64,000 nucleotides of DNA, taken from positions 1 through 64,000 of the forward strand of contig CAYXMS010000001.1 in assembly GCA_964466185.1 (NCBI GenBank), given 5' to 3'. A program made the position numbers and the translations under genes. The notes below the pieces were generated by a model. That model made no database searches. It was not told where the DNA came from and was given only the letters and a program-made list of their open reading frames with translations. Positions 54,405-63,243 of this stretch are shown piece by piece. This DNA is from CAZTYI01 sp964466185 (GTDB taxonomy: Bacteria > Chlamydiota > Chlamydiia > Chlamydiales > SM23-39). Every line of letters starts with the position of its first letter. Position 1 is the first letter of the stretch.

Positions 54405-54441
54405 ACAGGGCCATTTTTATAATTTGTTTTTTTTCTTTTTT

Positions 54442-55821
54442 CTAAGAATTGCAGTTAATGTGAAAAATAGCTTTATAAAACTCTTCCGAACCTTCCCAAA
54501 CCATTTCCGGCTTAGATAAAATTTTAGGATCCTGTTGCAAGGCCGTATGGATTTTCCTGGCTAAAATGGGATTTTGAATTTTAAAAACCACTTCTATTTT
54601 GGCCAGATAAGGGGCTTGTAAATTTCCTATTTTAGGCAAAGATACAAGTTCGTATTGAAAACTAGTAATTTCTACCTGGTTTTGGGGAATCAGCGGATGA
54701 GAAGAGAGCCAATGTAAAACATAGCTGGCCTTGAGAGGTTTTTTGCTGAAAGGATTGGCTTTTTGATGTCTTAATTCAAATAAATTATGATTTAGTTCCT
54801 CAAGGGTTTTGGGCGGCGGAGAAAAGAGCAAAGCACCATTTTTCAGCAGTTTTTGTTTTTTTTCAAAAAGCAATTTTTCTCCTTGCCAGACAATTACGCC
54901 TGATAGAGTAAGTAAAAAGGCAATGGCGGCAGTTAAAACCTTGTGTTTTTTCTTCCAGATTCTTTCAGGAAAAAATTCCAAGTCGCGGAACTGCATAAAT
55001 TTTTTTTCTGTAGTTTCTAAAGCAGCTCCTATTGGAATTGCAAAAATGCTTTTCTCTGTTTCTGTTTCCAGTAAAGAAGAAATATTTTTTTTGTTTTTAG
55101 AAGAGATTAACAAATCTATGTGTTTTAACAGGTGCTTGTTGCCGGTTAAAAGCAAAGGCAGTTTTTCTTGCTTTGCAAAAAAATCCAGGGTTTGGCTGAT
55201 TTGTTGGTTTAATTCTTCTAACAGCTGTTTTTTGTCCCGCCCCAGTTTTTCGATGCTTTGTTCTTCTTTTTGACTGATGGCATTTATACCTATATGAATG
55301 TTATATCCGGCTTTTAAGGTTTTGTCTTTGATCTTTAAACAAACAGTTTCTTCTTCGGCAAAATGCATGATCAATAAATCCGTGTTTTGAGGAAAGAAAA
55401 CTCTAGCAAACCGAAACAGCGCTTGCTGGGAAGATACCGCCATATGAGGATCTATTTTTTTTAGAAAAAAACCTAAATGTTTTTTTTTAATAATCTGAAA
55501 AGAAAAAAAAGCTTTTTTGTTAGAGATTTTTTGAATTTTGGCGGCAACTGCAGTTTCGTCTTTAGGTAAAATTGTTACGATTTCTTTTTGCAAGTTAAGG
55601 TTTTTTTGTAAAAAACGTTGGCTAATTTTTTGAGCCTCTACATTTTTAATAAAAACTTGCTGAGGGGGTAAAACCCCGGCTGAAAAATTTTTTTTACAAT
55701 ACTTGTCAAGCTGCTTTACATCGTTTTTCAAAGTCTTTTTAAGCTTTAAAATCTTACCTTTTTCTGAAATTTCAGCTATTAAAGCTTTGTCTTTTTCTAG
55801 AAAAATACCCAATCTGTTCAT
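54442..55821 (-). CDS. GspL/PilM-like actin-fold platform protein (CT646-like)
   Basis: About 459 residues from MNRLGIFLEKDKALIAEISE. The frame stays open upstream (to 55920), but that stretch belongs to the IscB relic; an ATG at 55836 is a second candidate start. The first ~290 residues have the pattern of a PilM/GspL ATPase-like cytoplasmic domain. There is one TM helix (KVLTAAIAFLLTLSGVIVWQ, ~residue 298), then a periplasmic domain with FQYELVSLPKIGNL...YLAKIEVVFKIQN similar to GspL ferredoxin-like parts. It probably scaffolds a type II secretion or pilus-like machine. No strong Shine-Dalgarno is visible because the upstream region has been altered by the inserted relic. Confidence 0.6.
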   Translation of the reverse strand: MNRLGIFLEKDKALIAEISEKGKILKLKKTLKNDVKQLDKYCKKNFSAGVLPPQQVFIKNVEAQKISQRFLQKNLNLQKEIVTILPKDETAVAAKIQKISNKKAFFSFQIIKKKHLGFFLKKIDPHMAVSSQQALFRFARVFFPQNTDLLIMHFAEEETVCLKIKDKTLKAGYNIHIGINAISQKEEQSIEKLGRDKKQLLEELNQQISQTLDFFAKQEKLPLLLTGNKHLLKHIDLLISSKNKKNISSLLETETEKSIFAIPIGAALETTEKKFMQFRDLEFFPERIWKKKHKVLTAAIAFLLTLSGVIVWQGEKLLFEKKQKLLKNGALLFSPPPKTLEELNHNLFELRHQKANPFSKKPLKASYVLHWLSSHPLIPQNQVEITSFQYELVSLPKIGNLQAPYLAKIEVVFKIQNPILARKIHTALQQDPKILSKPEMVWEGSEEFYKAIFHINCNS

Positions 55822-56342
55822 GAAAAATGACAGCATGGCAACCAACTTCTTGCGCTGTTGGAAAAAATGCCGCCCCTCCGTTCGGTTAAAAATGTTTTTA
55901 CGGTTTCTAATAAAATACAATCTGCAGCTTTTGCAGAAGCGTGTATTTTTAGATTATTTAATTTTCTAAGATCAAAATAACTAGTTTTTCTTTTTCCAAA
56001 AATAAAGCATTCAATTCCATTAAATAATACTTTATCAAACTTTTGAAAATCGCTAATAAACCGGGAGGCGGTATTTTTGATATGAGAAGTTAGTTTATGT
56101 TGAATGGATGGAGCAAGCCAACCCTTTTTTTTATTTCCACGCTTTAAGAACCCGTCTTTTCTATACCATGTTTTGCGAGATCTTCTAGCTCTTCGATATT
56201 GTTTTCTTTCTGCCTTTAGTTTAACCATATCAGTTCTTAATTGAAATTCTGAGGTATAGACCTCTCTGGTTTCTGCGATAGCAGATGCCCCAATATATGA
56301 ATATCCGCTATTAATACCTAATAATACAGGATAAATAATAGA
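55818..56342 (-). pseudogene. iscB: IscB relic (RuvC-I and bridge helix joined to C-terminal domain, HNH lost)
   Basis: Reading frame still open. VLLGINSGYSYIGASAIAET matches the RuvC-I motif of IscB (usually LGIDPG, so the catalytic Asp is Asn here). EFQLRTDMVKLKAERKQYRR then ARRSRKTWYRKDGFLKRGNK and GWLAPSIQHKLTSHI match the RRxRR bridge helix. Directly after ~residue 165 comes FNGIECFIFGKRKTSYFDLR and KLNNLKIHASAKAADCILLE, the extreme C-terminal IscB domain. The ~250 residues that should lie between (rest of RuvC, HNH) and the N-terminal PLMP domain are gone. The frame continues upstream to 56555 only because the RNA region is open. It ends at the start codon of the GspL-like gene. Confidence 0.75.
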
Positions 56343-56640
56343 TACAATCGTGTTCTGTTCCGCCTGTCTTGTAGTAGTTAGAGTCGCATCGGGATTGTTG
56401 GAAAAGGTTTTTAAATGAGCCACACCGACTCTTTCTTTCAGGTTTTTAAATGGCTGATCACAGTTAAGCCAATGGCTTTTGCTAGGAACTTGCGAACAGC
56501 CCCTGGCTGAAATATTCGTAGGTGTGTATGTATTTTTTTTAACTAACTTTTGCATATAACGCTCCTTATTCAGCCAGTTTAAGATCCGCTGGTCTTTTTC
56601 TATGGAGGGCCTTCCTTTAGATAGGGGTGATTGTCGGTAT
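56330..56640 (-). ncRNA. HEARO/omega-type RNA copy upstream of the IscB relic
   Basis: On the minus strand the left end GACAATCACCCC (56624-56635) is followed by a partly decayed hairpin, then AAGACC-loop-GGATCTT (56581-56596), CTTAAACTGG, ATACATACACACCTACG, AACTGTGATC and AACAATC.CGATG, each with a counterpart in the same order in the 46.5-46.8-kb element. It adjoins the IscB reading frame at its 3' end, the arrangement known for IscB omega RNAs. The left hairpin has lost several pairs, so this copy is degenerating. Confidence 0.55.
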
Positions 56641-56731
56641 TTTAGACCCTATAAAATATAGTTACGCAGCTCAAAAACAGGGGTATTTTAGATATAAGGG
56701 CAATTAGATAAAAGAGTTTGCTTAAAAAAAA

Positions 56732-56781
56732 TCTGGAAATAAGTTAAAATTTAAATTCTGGAAATAAGTTAAAGTTTAAAT
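56732..56781 (+). repeat. 25-bp tandem duplication just upstream of yggT
   Basis: TCTGGAAATAAGTTAAAATT plus TAAAT occurs twice back to back (56732-56756 and 56757-56781) with one A/G difference, ending 9 bp before the yggT ATG. It duplicates the GGAAA word that may serve in translation initiation. Confidence 0.85.
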
Positions 56782-56790
56782 AAAAATTTT

Positions 56791-57039
56791 ATGTTGCTTA
56801 ATTTATTAAATTTATTGTTTACCGTTTATACCCTGCTTTTACTAGGCCGTATTATAGGTTCCTGGTTTATGGGCTATAGTAATAATCCCGTCTGGATTTT
56901 TATTTGTAGGTATACCGATCCTTATTTAAATATTTTTCGGAGGTTTATTCCTCCTTTGGGCAATTTTGATATCAGTCCGCTAGTAGCTTTTTTTGTTCTC
57001 AAATTTCTGCAAAGCTTTTTAATCAATATTTTACGATGA
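56791..57039 (+). CDS. yggT: YggT-family membrane protein
   Basis: 82 residues with two hydrophobic helices (LLNLLFTVYTLLLLGRIIGS and SPLVAFFVLKFLQSFLI) separated by TDPYLNIFRRFIPPLGNFDI, which matches the YggT signature (DP.L...R..IPP.G..D.SP). It is a single-repeat member. YggT proteins are linked to cell division, shape or osmotic stress, but their mechanism is unsettled. Its TGA overlaps the dus ATG by 4 bp (ATGA). A small uncharacterised gene lies next to dus in Chlamydia as well (CT645 from memory). Confidence 0.85.
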   Translation: MLLNLLNLLFTVYTLLLLGRIIGSWFMGYSNNPVWIFICRYTDPYLNIFRRFIPPLGNFDISPLVAFFVLKFLQSFLINILR

Positions 57040-58058
57040 ATTTTTTTTTGCGTTATTTTCAATTAGGCGGGCTTTTTGTGCCCAATATATTGTGCGCTCC
57101 ACTGGCCGGATATACAGATCAGCCTTGGCGGCAAATTTATCGTAAGTTTTTTTCAGGTTTGATGTTTTGTGAAATGGTGAAAATGCAGGCTTTGGTTAGG
57201 AAAATCCCCGAGACTTGGCGGTATTTAAATTTTTCTCAGATGGAAAGGCCGATTGGCGCTCAAATATATGGAAGCGACCCTGCTTTAGCAGCTTCATCTG
57301 CTCAGATATTGGAAGATTTGGGTTTTGATGCTCTTTGTTTAAATTGCGGCTGTCCTGTTAAAAAAATTGTCAAAGACGGCAGCGGATCTGCTCTTTTGAA
57401 AAATCCTAAATTGCTGGCAAAAATTTTATCCAATATGACCGGACAGGTGAAAATTCCTGTTGTTTTAAAAATTAGAACCGGCTGGGATGTAAATTCTGTT
57501 AATGCTTTAGAAATTACAAAAATAGCCGAAGAGTCAGGGGCAAAAGCTTTGATCATTCATGGGCGGACTAGAAGCATGGGATATCGGGGGCAGCCTGATT
57601 TAATAACAATTCGTAAATGCAAAGAAAAAGCAGGCATACCGGTGATTGGCAATGGCGGGCTTTTTTCTAAAAAAGATGTAGAAAAAATGTTTCTGGAAAC
57701 CGGCTGCGACGGCGTTATGCTGGCCAGAGGCATTATTGGCCAGCCCCAGTTTTTTCTGGAACTAACCGGTAATTTTTGGCAGATGCAAAAAGACAAAGTT
57801 TCTGTGATTAAAAAAGTTTTGTTGGAACATTTTCTGTTAATTCAAAAGTATCGTTTTTTAGAAGATCATAAGGCAGTTTGCGATATGAGAAGACTGATTG
57901 GCTGGTATTTAAAATTTTGTTCGAAAACCAGGGAACTAAAACAGGCGGTTTTTAAAGCTGCTTCTTCTACGGAAATTTTACATTTAATAGAAAATTATCC
58001 TTGGGATAAGATGGTGTATCAAAATCCAGTATATCTTTATAATTTAATTAAAGATTAA
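57036..58058 (+). CDS. dus: tRNA-dihydrouridine synthase (DusB-like)
   Basis: 340 residues. TIM-barrel flavoenzyme signatures: NILCAPLAGYTDQPWRQIYR (~residue 17), QIYGSDPALAASSAQILEDL, LNCGCPVKKIVKDGSGSALL (catalytic Cys, ~residue 104), LKIRTGWDVN, LIIHGRTRSMGYRGQPDL, VIGNGGLFSKKD and GVMLARGIIGQPQFF. It reduces specific uridines in tRNA D-loops using FMN and NADPH. It is coupled to yggT. The combination NCGCP and RTRSMGY is DusB-like. Confidence 0.94.
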   Translation: MNFFLRYFQLGGLFVPNILCAPLAGYTDQPWRQIYRKFFSGLMFCEMVKMQALVRKIPETWRYLNFSQMERPIGAQIYGSDPALAASSAQILEDLGFDALCLNCGCPVKKIVKDGSGSALLKNPKLLAKILSNMTGQVKIPVVLKIRTGWDVNSVNALEITKIAEESGAKALIIHGRTRSMGYRGQPDLITIRKCKEKAGIPVIGNGGLFSKKDVEKMFLETGCDGVMLARGIIGQPQFFLELTGNFWQMQKDKVSVIKKVLLEHFLLIQKYRFLEDHKAVCDMRRLIGWYLKFCSKTRELKQAVFKAASSTEILHLIENYPWDKMVYQNPVYLYNLIKD

Positions 58059-58107
58059 GGTTTCCAACTTTTTAACAGCGTTATGCAAAACTAGAAAAAT
58101 TTTTAAT

Positions 58108-58380
58108 ATGCAGTGGGAATTAAAAGCTATTTTTAAAGGTCTGGTTCAAGGAGTATTTTTTCGTTCTTCAGTTCAGAAATATGCTCAAAAATTGCAGCTG
58201 ACAGGGTTTGCGAAAAATTTAGCGGACGGTTCGGTTTTGGTAGTGGCTGTTGGCGAAAAAGATAAATTAAAAAAACTTTTGGAAGAAATTAAACAAAAGC
58301 CGGGATTTGGCAGCATTGATAGTATGGAAACAGAATATTATCAAGCTAGAGAAAATCATCAAGGTTTTTTGATACTCTAA
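58108..58380 (+). CDS. acyP: Acylphosphatase
   Basis: 90 residues, normal size. The signature GLVQGVFFRSSVQKYAQKL (residues ~11-29) carries the phosphate-binding Arg, and GFAKNLADGSVLVVAVG carries the catalytic Asn. It hydrolyses acyl phosphates such as carbamoyl phosphate. It follows dus in the same direction with a 50-bp gap that includes no obvious terminator, so cotranscription is likely. Confidence 0.93.
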   Translation: MQWELKAIFKGLVQGVFFRSSVQKYAQKLQLTGFAKNLADGSVLVVAVGEKDKLKKLLEEIKQKPGFGSIDSMETEYYQARENHQGFLIL

Positions 58381-58410
58381 AAAAGATGCAAAATTTGGAA
58401 TTTTTAAATT

Positions 58411-59034
58411 TTACGCTTTTTCTAGAATCAAAGACTGTAGAAAAGGCATGATTTTATCTAAAGCTTTACGTCGATGGGAAATCTTATTTTTTAAAGAGTC
58501 TCCTAGTTCGGCAAAAGTTTTATGATAATCTGATTTAATAAAAAGAGGATCATATCCGAAGCCATTGCCGCCTTTTTCCTGCTGTGTTATTGTACCTTCG
58601 ACTGAAGCGCAGACAGATTTTTTAAGGCCATCGCTTGAGGCTAAAGCTATGCAGCATTCAAAATAGGCCCAGCGTTGGGTGTCTTTGAAATTTCCCAGAT
58701 TAGAAAGCAGTTTTTTACGATTATCTGCATCAGTTGCATTTTGCCCTGCATAACGGGCTGAATAAATGCCCGGCTCGCCTTTTAATGCGGGAACTACTAA
58801 ACCTGAATCATCGGCTAAAACCCATTGTTTCAGGGCTTGGGCGGCGTGCTGTGCTTTTAAAACAGCATTTTCTTTAAAAGAAGAACCAGTTTCTTGAGGC
58901 GGCTGATAATGGGGAAAATCTTTTAGGCTTAAAATGTCTAAATGTTTGAATTCATGTAAAAGGATTTTATATTCTCTTAATTTATGGAAATTGCCGGTAG
59001 CAATGACAAGCTGGAAAAAATTCTTTTTAGACAT
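58411..59034 (-). CDS. rdgB: XTP/dITP diphosphatase (RdgB/HAM1 family)
   Basis: 207 residues from the ATG at 59034, which has AAGAGAA upstream; the frame begins six codons earlier with a TTG that I consider less likely. Motifs: VIATGNFHKLREYKILL (SxTGNxxK type, N-terminal), GSSFKENAVLKAQHAAQAL, VLADDSGLVVPALKGEPGIY SARYAG (split here), KGGNGFGYDPLFI and ISHRRKALDKI. It removes deaminated purine nucleotides (ITP, XTP) from the pool. It is convergent with acyP. Confidence 0.94.
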   Translation of the reverse strand: MSKKNFFQLVIATGNFHKLREYKILLHEFKHLDILSLKDFPHYQPPQETGSSFKENAVLKAQHAAQALKQWVLADDSGLVVPALKGEPGIYSARYAGQNATDADNRKKLLSNLGNFKDTQRWAYFECCIALASSDGLKKSVCASVEGTITQQEKGGNGFGYDPLFIKSDYHKTFAELGDSLKNKISHRRKALDKIMPFLQSLILEKA

Positions 59035-59170
59035 ATTTTGTTCTCTTTTCAATGATTTTTTAAAAATCCAAAAATAACCTTATACATAATATGCAAACAA
59101 TTGCATTTTACAATGTTGAATATCAATCAGTACTAAACATTTCTAAGAGTTAATAAAGATATAGCTTTTT

Positions 59171-61333
59171 TCAGTTCAAATAGCTAGTGATTTTCAGAAT
59201 TTGATATTCTTGATTTTGGAAAGAGAATGTATCATTTACTTTTAACCCTGTCATTTTTTGGGCCAGCTGTGACTGAAAAGAAAAAATCTTTTGTTCCGGA
59301 TCGGCTTCCCATGGTCCTAAAATAGTAAAGGTCTCTGTTTGGCCATCCTGCTTTTTACACTCTACAATATTGCCGGGACCTATTTTGTTTAGAGAAATAT
59401 CATCTTTAGTCAAAATACGGGCATTTTTGATCTGGTCTGAGAGCAATTTTAATTCAGATTGAATTCTGTCTCTTCTTTCTAGGGCCGCTTTGTATTCGGC
59501 ATTTTCTCTTAGATCTCCATGGCTGCGGGCTTCTTCGATTTCTTTGGCATTTTTAACCATTTCAACAGTGCCCAGTTCTTTAATTTGATTTTGAGTTTTT
59601 AAAAAGCCTTTTTTAGTTGTCCATATAACAGACGATTTTTGATCTTTTTTCCTTGCTGCTTTTTGTTTTTTTAAAGACGGAGAATAAGTTTCTCCTAAAG
59701 AATTAATAATTTTCATTTCATGTTCTGACAAATTTTTACATTTAGTAGAAAGTAACATAAATTCTTCAATTTCTTTTTCTTGAGCGTTTTGCATAAAATT
59801 GCGCACTAATTTAAAATTGTCGAAAATCAGCATGTTGGTAATTTTTTTGGCTAAATCTTTCATTTCCGGATTAGTGCTGATTGAGGATAATAAAACCATC
59901 AAGTTTTCAAGAAATTTATTTTTGAGTTGTTTGTCAAAATAAAAATAATCTTCGTCTTTGATAACTTTTTGAAAATACCAAATAAAAACAATCGGATGTT
60001 TTAAAGGATCTAAAACCAGGTCTTTGATTTTTTGTTTGAGCTGCTCTTGCTTTTTACTTTTAATCAGTTCTTCAAAAATAAAATCGCGAATAAAATGTTT
60101 TTGGCTTAAGAAAAACTCTTCCAAAAACAAATCTTCCCAGTTTCCGAGATGTTTTTTTATTTTTTCCAAAAACTTTTTTTGGAAGTGGATGATGTTAATT
60201 TCTTTTAAAAGGACTAAAGGATTTTTTTCCTGCTTTAGGATGCCAGCTATTTTGTCTTCGAATTTATTTTCAGGGCAAATTTCCAGAAGTAAAAATAAAA
60301 TTTGAGTCCGGTCGACTTTGTTGATCTCTGGATTTTCGCTCATTTCTAATAATTTGGAATATAAAGAAGTTTTAAATTCTTCATTTTTCAGGGTTTGAGG
60401 AAAATCCCTTAAAAAAGCATACACTAATTGAATGTTACCTTTAATATTGGGCGCTTTTTCTAGTTCCAGATACAATTTTTCTTCGTGAGACAATTCATTT
60501 TTTCTTAAAATAAAAGGGGAGTTTAGATCTTCCGGGGTTTCTATTTTAGTGCTTTTCTTAAGTTTGGAGCGGGTGTTCTGCCACCATTTGCTCCATTCTT
60601 TTTCCGGGATGATAAGCTCTGCCAGTTCATCTTTAATTTCTGCAGCAGTTTTAGGTCCTAAGTCTTTTAAAAGCAAAGTAATTAATTCTACAGGATTTTC
60701 AGAAGCTAATTTTTCTAAAGTCTCTGGCTGTCCAAAACGTAAAGCTAAAAAATGGTCGTCCGGAAGCGGGTTCAAAGTTTTTAAAGCTTTGATAAAAGTT
60801 AAATGTTTGGGTTCGATCACATATTCAAACTCAATGGTCATTTCTTCACGGATATTGGAAAAATCAATAATTTCACCAGCTCCCCATCCTGCGGTATGAT
60901 AAACAAATTTTCCTACGCCCAAGTGGCTTAAAAGCTCATATCCTGAAATAGCTCCTTGAAAATTCTCTCCTCTGTGGCGTAAGCCGATCAGCCTGATTTT
61001 ATCATTAAAGTAGGAATCGTTGGGATATTTGGCTTTTAAATAGTTATACGCTAGATTGGCTAAATCTTCAGAGTTGGTGTTTTGAATGTCTAAAATCAGT
61101 TTGACAATTAGATCTTTTTCAGGGCTCTCGGGCAGGTTTTTCCATAAAGGCAGACAGCGGTCTACATGCTGGCCGAATTTTGATAAGAGACATGAATTTT
61201 TAGCGAGAGTTAAAATCTGAACTAGTTCTTTTGGATCTATGGTTTCTGAATGATAATATTCTTCCCATATTTTTAAAAATTCATAATAATTATTTTCTTC
61301 AATCTTTTTTTTAAATTCTTTTAAATAACTCAT
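59171..61333 (-). CDS. greA: Transcript cleavage factor GreA with giant chlamydial N-terminal extension
   Basis: 720 residues. The C-terminal ~155 residues are GreA: a coiled-coil with GTVEMVKNAKEIEEARSHGD LRENAEYKAALERRDRIQSE (split; the acidic D.E tip that enters the polymerase channel), then the FKBP-like domain with IGPGNIVECKKQDGQTETF. The first ~560 residues are helical, lysine/glutamate-rich and belong to the extension found in chlamydial GreA (~715 residues, CT636). The extension contains LSHLGVGKFVYHTAGWGAGE (~residues 133-152), which looks like a small folded domain. GreA rescues backtracked RNA polymerase; the role of the extension is unknown. Confidence 0.92.
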   Translation of the reverse strand: MSYLKEFKKKIEENNYYEFLKIWEEYYHSETIDPKELVQILTLAKNSCLLSKFGQHVDRCLPLWKNLPESPEKDLIVKLILDIQNTNSEDLANLAYNYLKAKYPNDSYFNDKIRLIGLRHRGENFQGAISGYELLSHLGVGKFVYHTAGWGAGEIIDFSNIREEMTIEFEYVIEPKHLTFIKALKTLNPLPDDHFLALRFGQPETLEKLASENPVELITLLLKDLGPKTAAEIKDELAELIIPEKEWSKWWQNTRSKLKKSTKIETPEDLNSPFILRKNELSHEEKLYLELEKAPNIKGNIQLVYAFLRDFPQTLKNEEFKTSLYSKLLEMSENPEINKVDRTQILFLLLEICPENKFEDKIAGILKQEKNPLVLLKEINIIHFQKKFLEKIKKHLGNWEDLFLEEFFLSQKHFIRDFIFEELIKSKKQEQLKQKIKDLVLDPLKHPIVFIWYFQKVIKDEDYFYFDKQLKNKFLENLMVLLSSISTNPEMKDLAKKITNMLIFDNFKLVRNFMQNAQEKEIEEFMLLSTKCKNLSEHEMKIINSLGETYSPSLKKQKAARKKDQKSSVIWTTKKGFLKTQNQIKELGTVEMVKNAKEIEEARSHGDLRENAEYKAALERRDRIQSELKLLSDQIKNARILTKDDISLNKIGPGNIVECKKQDGQTETFTILGPWEADPEQKIFSFQSQLAQKMTGLKVNDTFSFQNQEYQILKITSYLN

Positions 61334-61584
61334 TTTTTTATTTTAAAAATAATTTTAATTATATTAATGAAAAATCTATAAAAACAGGTTTTTTGCAAAT
61401 CGGAAATTAGTATATTACCCTGCATAATAATGTTCAACAATGTTTAATAATAAATTATTTTGTCTGAAAACCAAATCTTTTATTTTTAATAGACAATTTT
61501 ACTTGCTAAAAGCTGAAAATATATGGCACTCTGAAGTTAGATTTTTTTTTTGAATTTAAACAATAAAGGCTAGGAGTTGAAGTT

Positions 61585-63237
61585 GTGTCTGAAGAATTTG
61601 AAAATTTTACCGATGCCCAAAAAAAGATTTTAAAAAAGTTTGTTTCTAATACAGACTTAAACGTTTTTGCTATTCGGAATTTGCCGGAAGTTGTCAAAGG
61701 GGCTTTATTTTCTCGTTATTCGAGATCCAGTCTGGGTCTGAGAAATTTGCTTTTAAATGAATTTATCCAAAATGAAGATACCTCTTTCACGGCTATTGCA
61801 GGAGTGGCTCATGAATTAAAAGAGACCCCTTCTTTAGAACAGCAGAGCGCAGCTATTCAAAAAGCCCAGAGCTTTTATAATCGTATTCTGGACGGATACG
61901 GTGACGATTCGATCGGCGAGCTGGGGGGCGCCCATTTGGCTATGGAAAATATTTCTATGATTGCTGCCAAACAAATTGAAGATTGCAGGATCGGCGGCTC
62001 TCCCTTGGAAAAATCCACTCGTTATATGTATTTTGACCAGAAGATTGATGGAGAATATTTGTTTTATAAAGAACCGGTTTTAATGACTTCTGCTTATAAA
62101 GAACTATATTTAGAGACTTGCAATTTATTATTTGAAACCTATTCTAATTTGATACCCCCTTTAACAGCCTTGATTGAAAAAAAATTCCCTAAATCAGAAC
62201 AAATCTCAAAAAATGCTTATAGCGCTGCTTTGCGAGCTAAGGTTTTGGATTGTTTGCGAGGACTTCTGCCAGCTTCTACTTTGACAAATGTAGGGCTGTT
62301 CGGCAATGGCAGATTTTTTGAAAAATTGCTTCAGCAGTTAAAAGCGAATAATTTAACGGAAATGCAGGACTTGGGTAAATTGGCTTTTCAAGAGCTTTCC
62401 AAAACCATTCCTTCTTTTATTCGCAGATCAGATACGGATAATCGTTATTATCAAAAATTTGTCCAGTTTATGGACGAAGTAAAAAAAGAATTAAAAGAGC
62501 AGTCTAAAGAGCGTGAGTCTGAAATAGAAGAAGATACAAATGCCGATATCGTCAGATTGATAAATTGCGATCATGATGCAATTTTTAAAGTCGCAGCGTC
62601 TTTGCTTTTTGCCAATAGCCATAAAAGTTTGGAAAAGGCAGAGCAATATGTTAAAAATCTGCCCTGTTTTGAAATTGAGAAAATTTTTGCCGCAGCTTCC
62701 GATGCCAGGGAAAATCGCCGTCATAAATCCCCCAGAGCCCTGGAACGAGCTAATTTTACGTTTGAGTTTGTAGCCGATTTCGGCATTTACAGGGATTTAC
62801 AGCGGCATAGGACATTGACCCAGGAAAGGCAGCAATTAAGCTGTAATTATGGATATTTTATACCACAGGAAATTTTAAAAACTGAAATGGAAAAAGAATA
62901 TTGCCAGGCTTTGAATAACGCCAAAAAAGCTTATGATACCATGTCTAAGCAGCTGCCGGAAGAGGCGCAATATGTAGTGCCGATGGCCTATAATATGCGT
63001 TGGTATTTCCAGATTAACCTGCGTGCGTTGCAATGGCTTTGCGAGTTAAGGTCTTCTCCTGCCGGCCATCCCAGTTACAGATATGCAGCTCAGGAAATGG
63101 CCAAACAGGTTATGGAAAAATTTCCCGAGTTTTCCTGCTTTTTTAAATTTGTAGATTTCGATGGATATGACTTGGGCAGAATGAAACAGGAAATGCGAAT
63201 CGCCGATAAAAAGAAATTACAGGAAATTATCTTTTAA
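61585..63237 (+). CDS. thyX: Flavin-dependent thymidylate synthase ThyX, duplicated chlamydial type
   Basis: 550 residues, twice the usual ThyX, made of two related halves. The C-terminal half has the ThyX signature RHRTLTQERQQLSCNYGYF (~residue 400), where RHR is intact and the second part is diverged from the S.N..S.RY consensus, and LRALQWLCELRSSPAGHPSY (~residue 478). The N-terminal half has SIGELGGAHLAMENISMIAA and CRIGGSPLEKSTRYMYFD, resembling the corresponding ThyX helices and an RY-type loop. The start is a GTG with AGGAG eight bases upstream. It makes dTMP from dUMP using FAD and methylene-THF; no thyA is seen here. Confidence 0.9.
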   Translation: MSEEFENFTDAQKKILKKFVSNTDLNVFAIRNLPEVVKGALFSRYSRSSLGLRNLLLNEFIQNEDTSFTAIAGVAHELKETPSLEQQSAAIQKAQSFYNRILDGYGDDSIGELGGAHLAMENISMIAAKQIEDCRIGGSPLEKSTRYMYFDQKIDGEYLFYKEPVLMTSAYKELYLETCNLLFETYSNLIPPLTALIEKKFPKSEQISKNAYSAALRAKVLDCLRGLLPASTLTNVGLFGNGRFFEKLLQQLKANNLTEMQDLGKLAFQELSKTIPSFIRRSDTDNRYYQKFVQFMDEVKKELKEQSKERESEIEEDTNADIVRLINCDHDAIFKVAASLLFANSHKSLEKAEQYVKNLPCFEIEKIFAAASDARENRRHKSPRALERANFTFEFVADFGIYRDLQRHRTLTQERQQLSCNYGYFIPQEILKTEMEKEYCQALNNAKKAYDTMSKQLPEEAQYVVPMAYNMRWYFQINLRALQWLCELRSSPAGHPSYRYAAQEMAKQVMEKFPEFSCFFKFVDFDGYDLGRMKQEMRIADKKKLQEIIF

Positions 63238-63243
63238 AAAATC

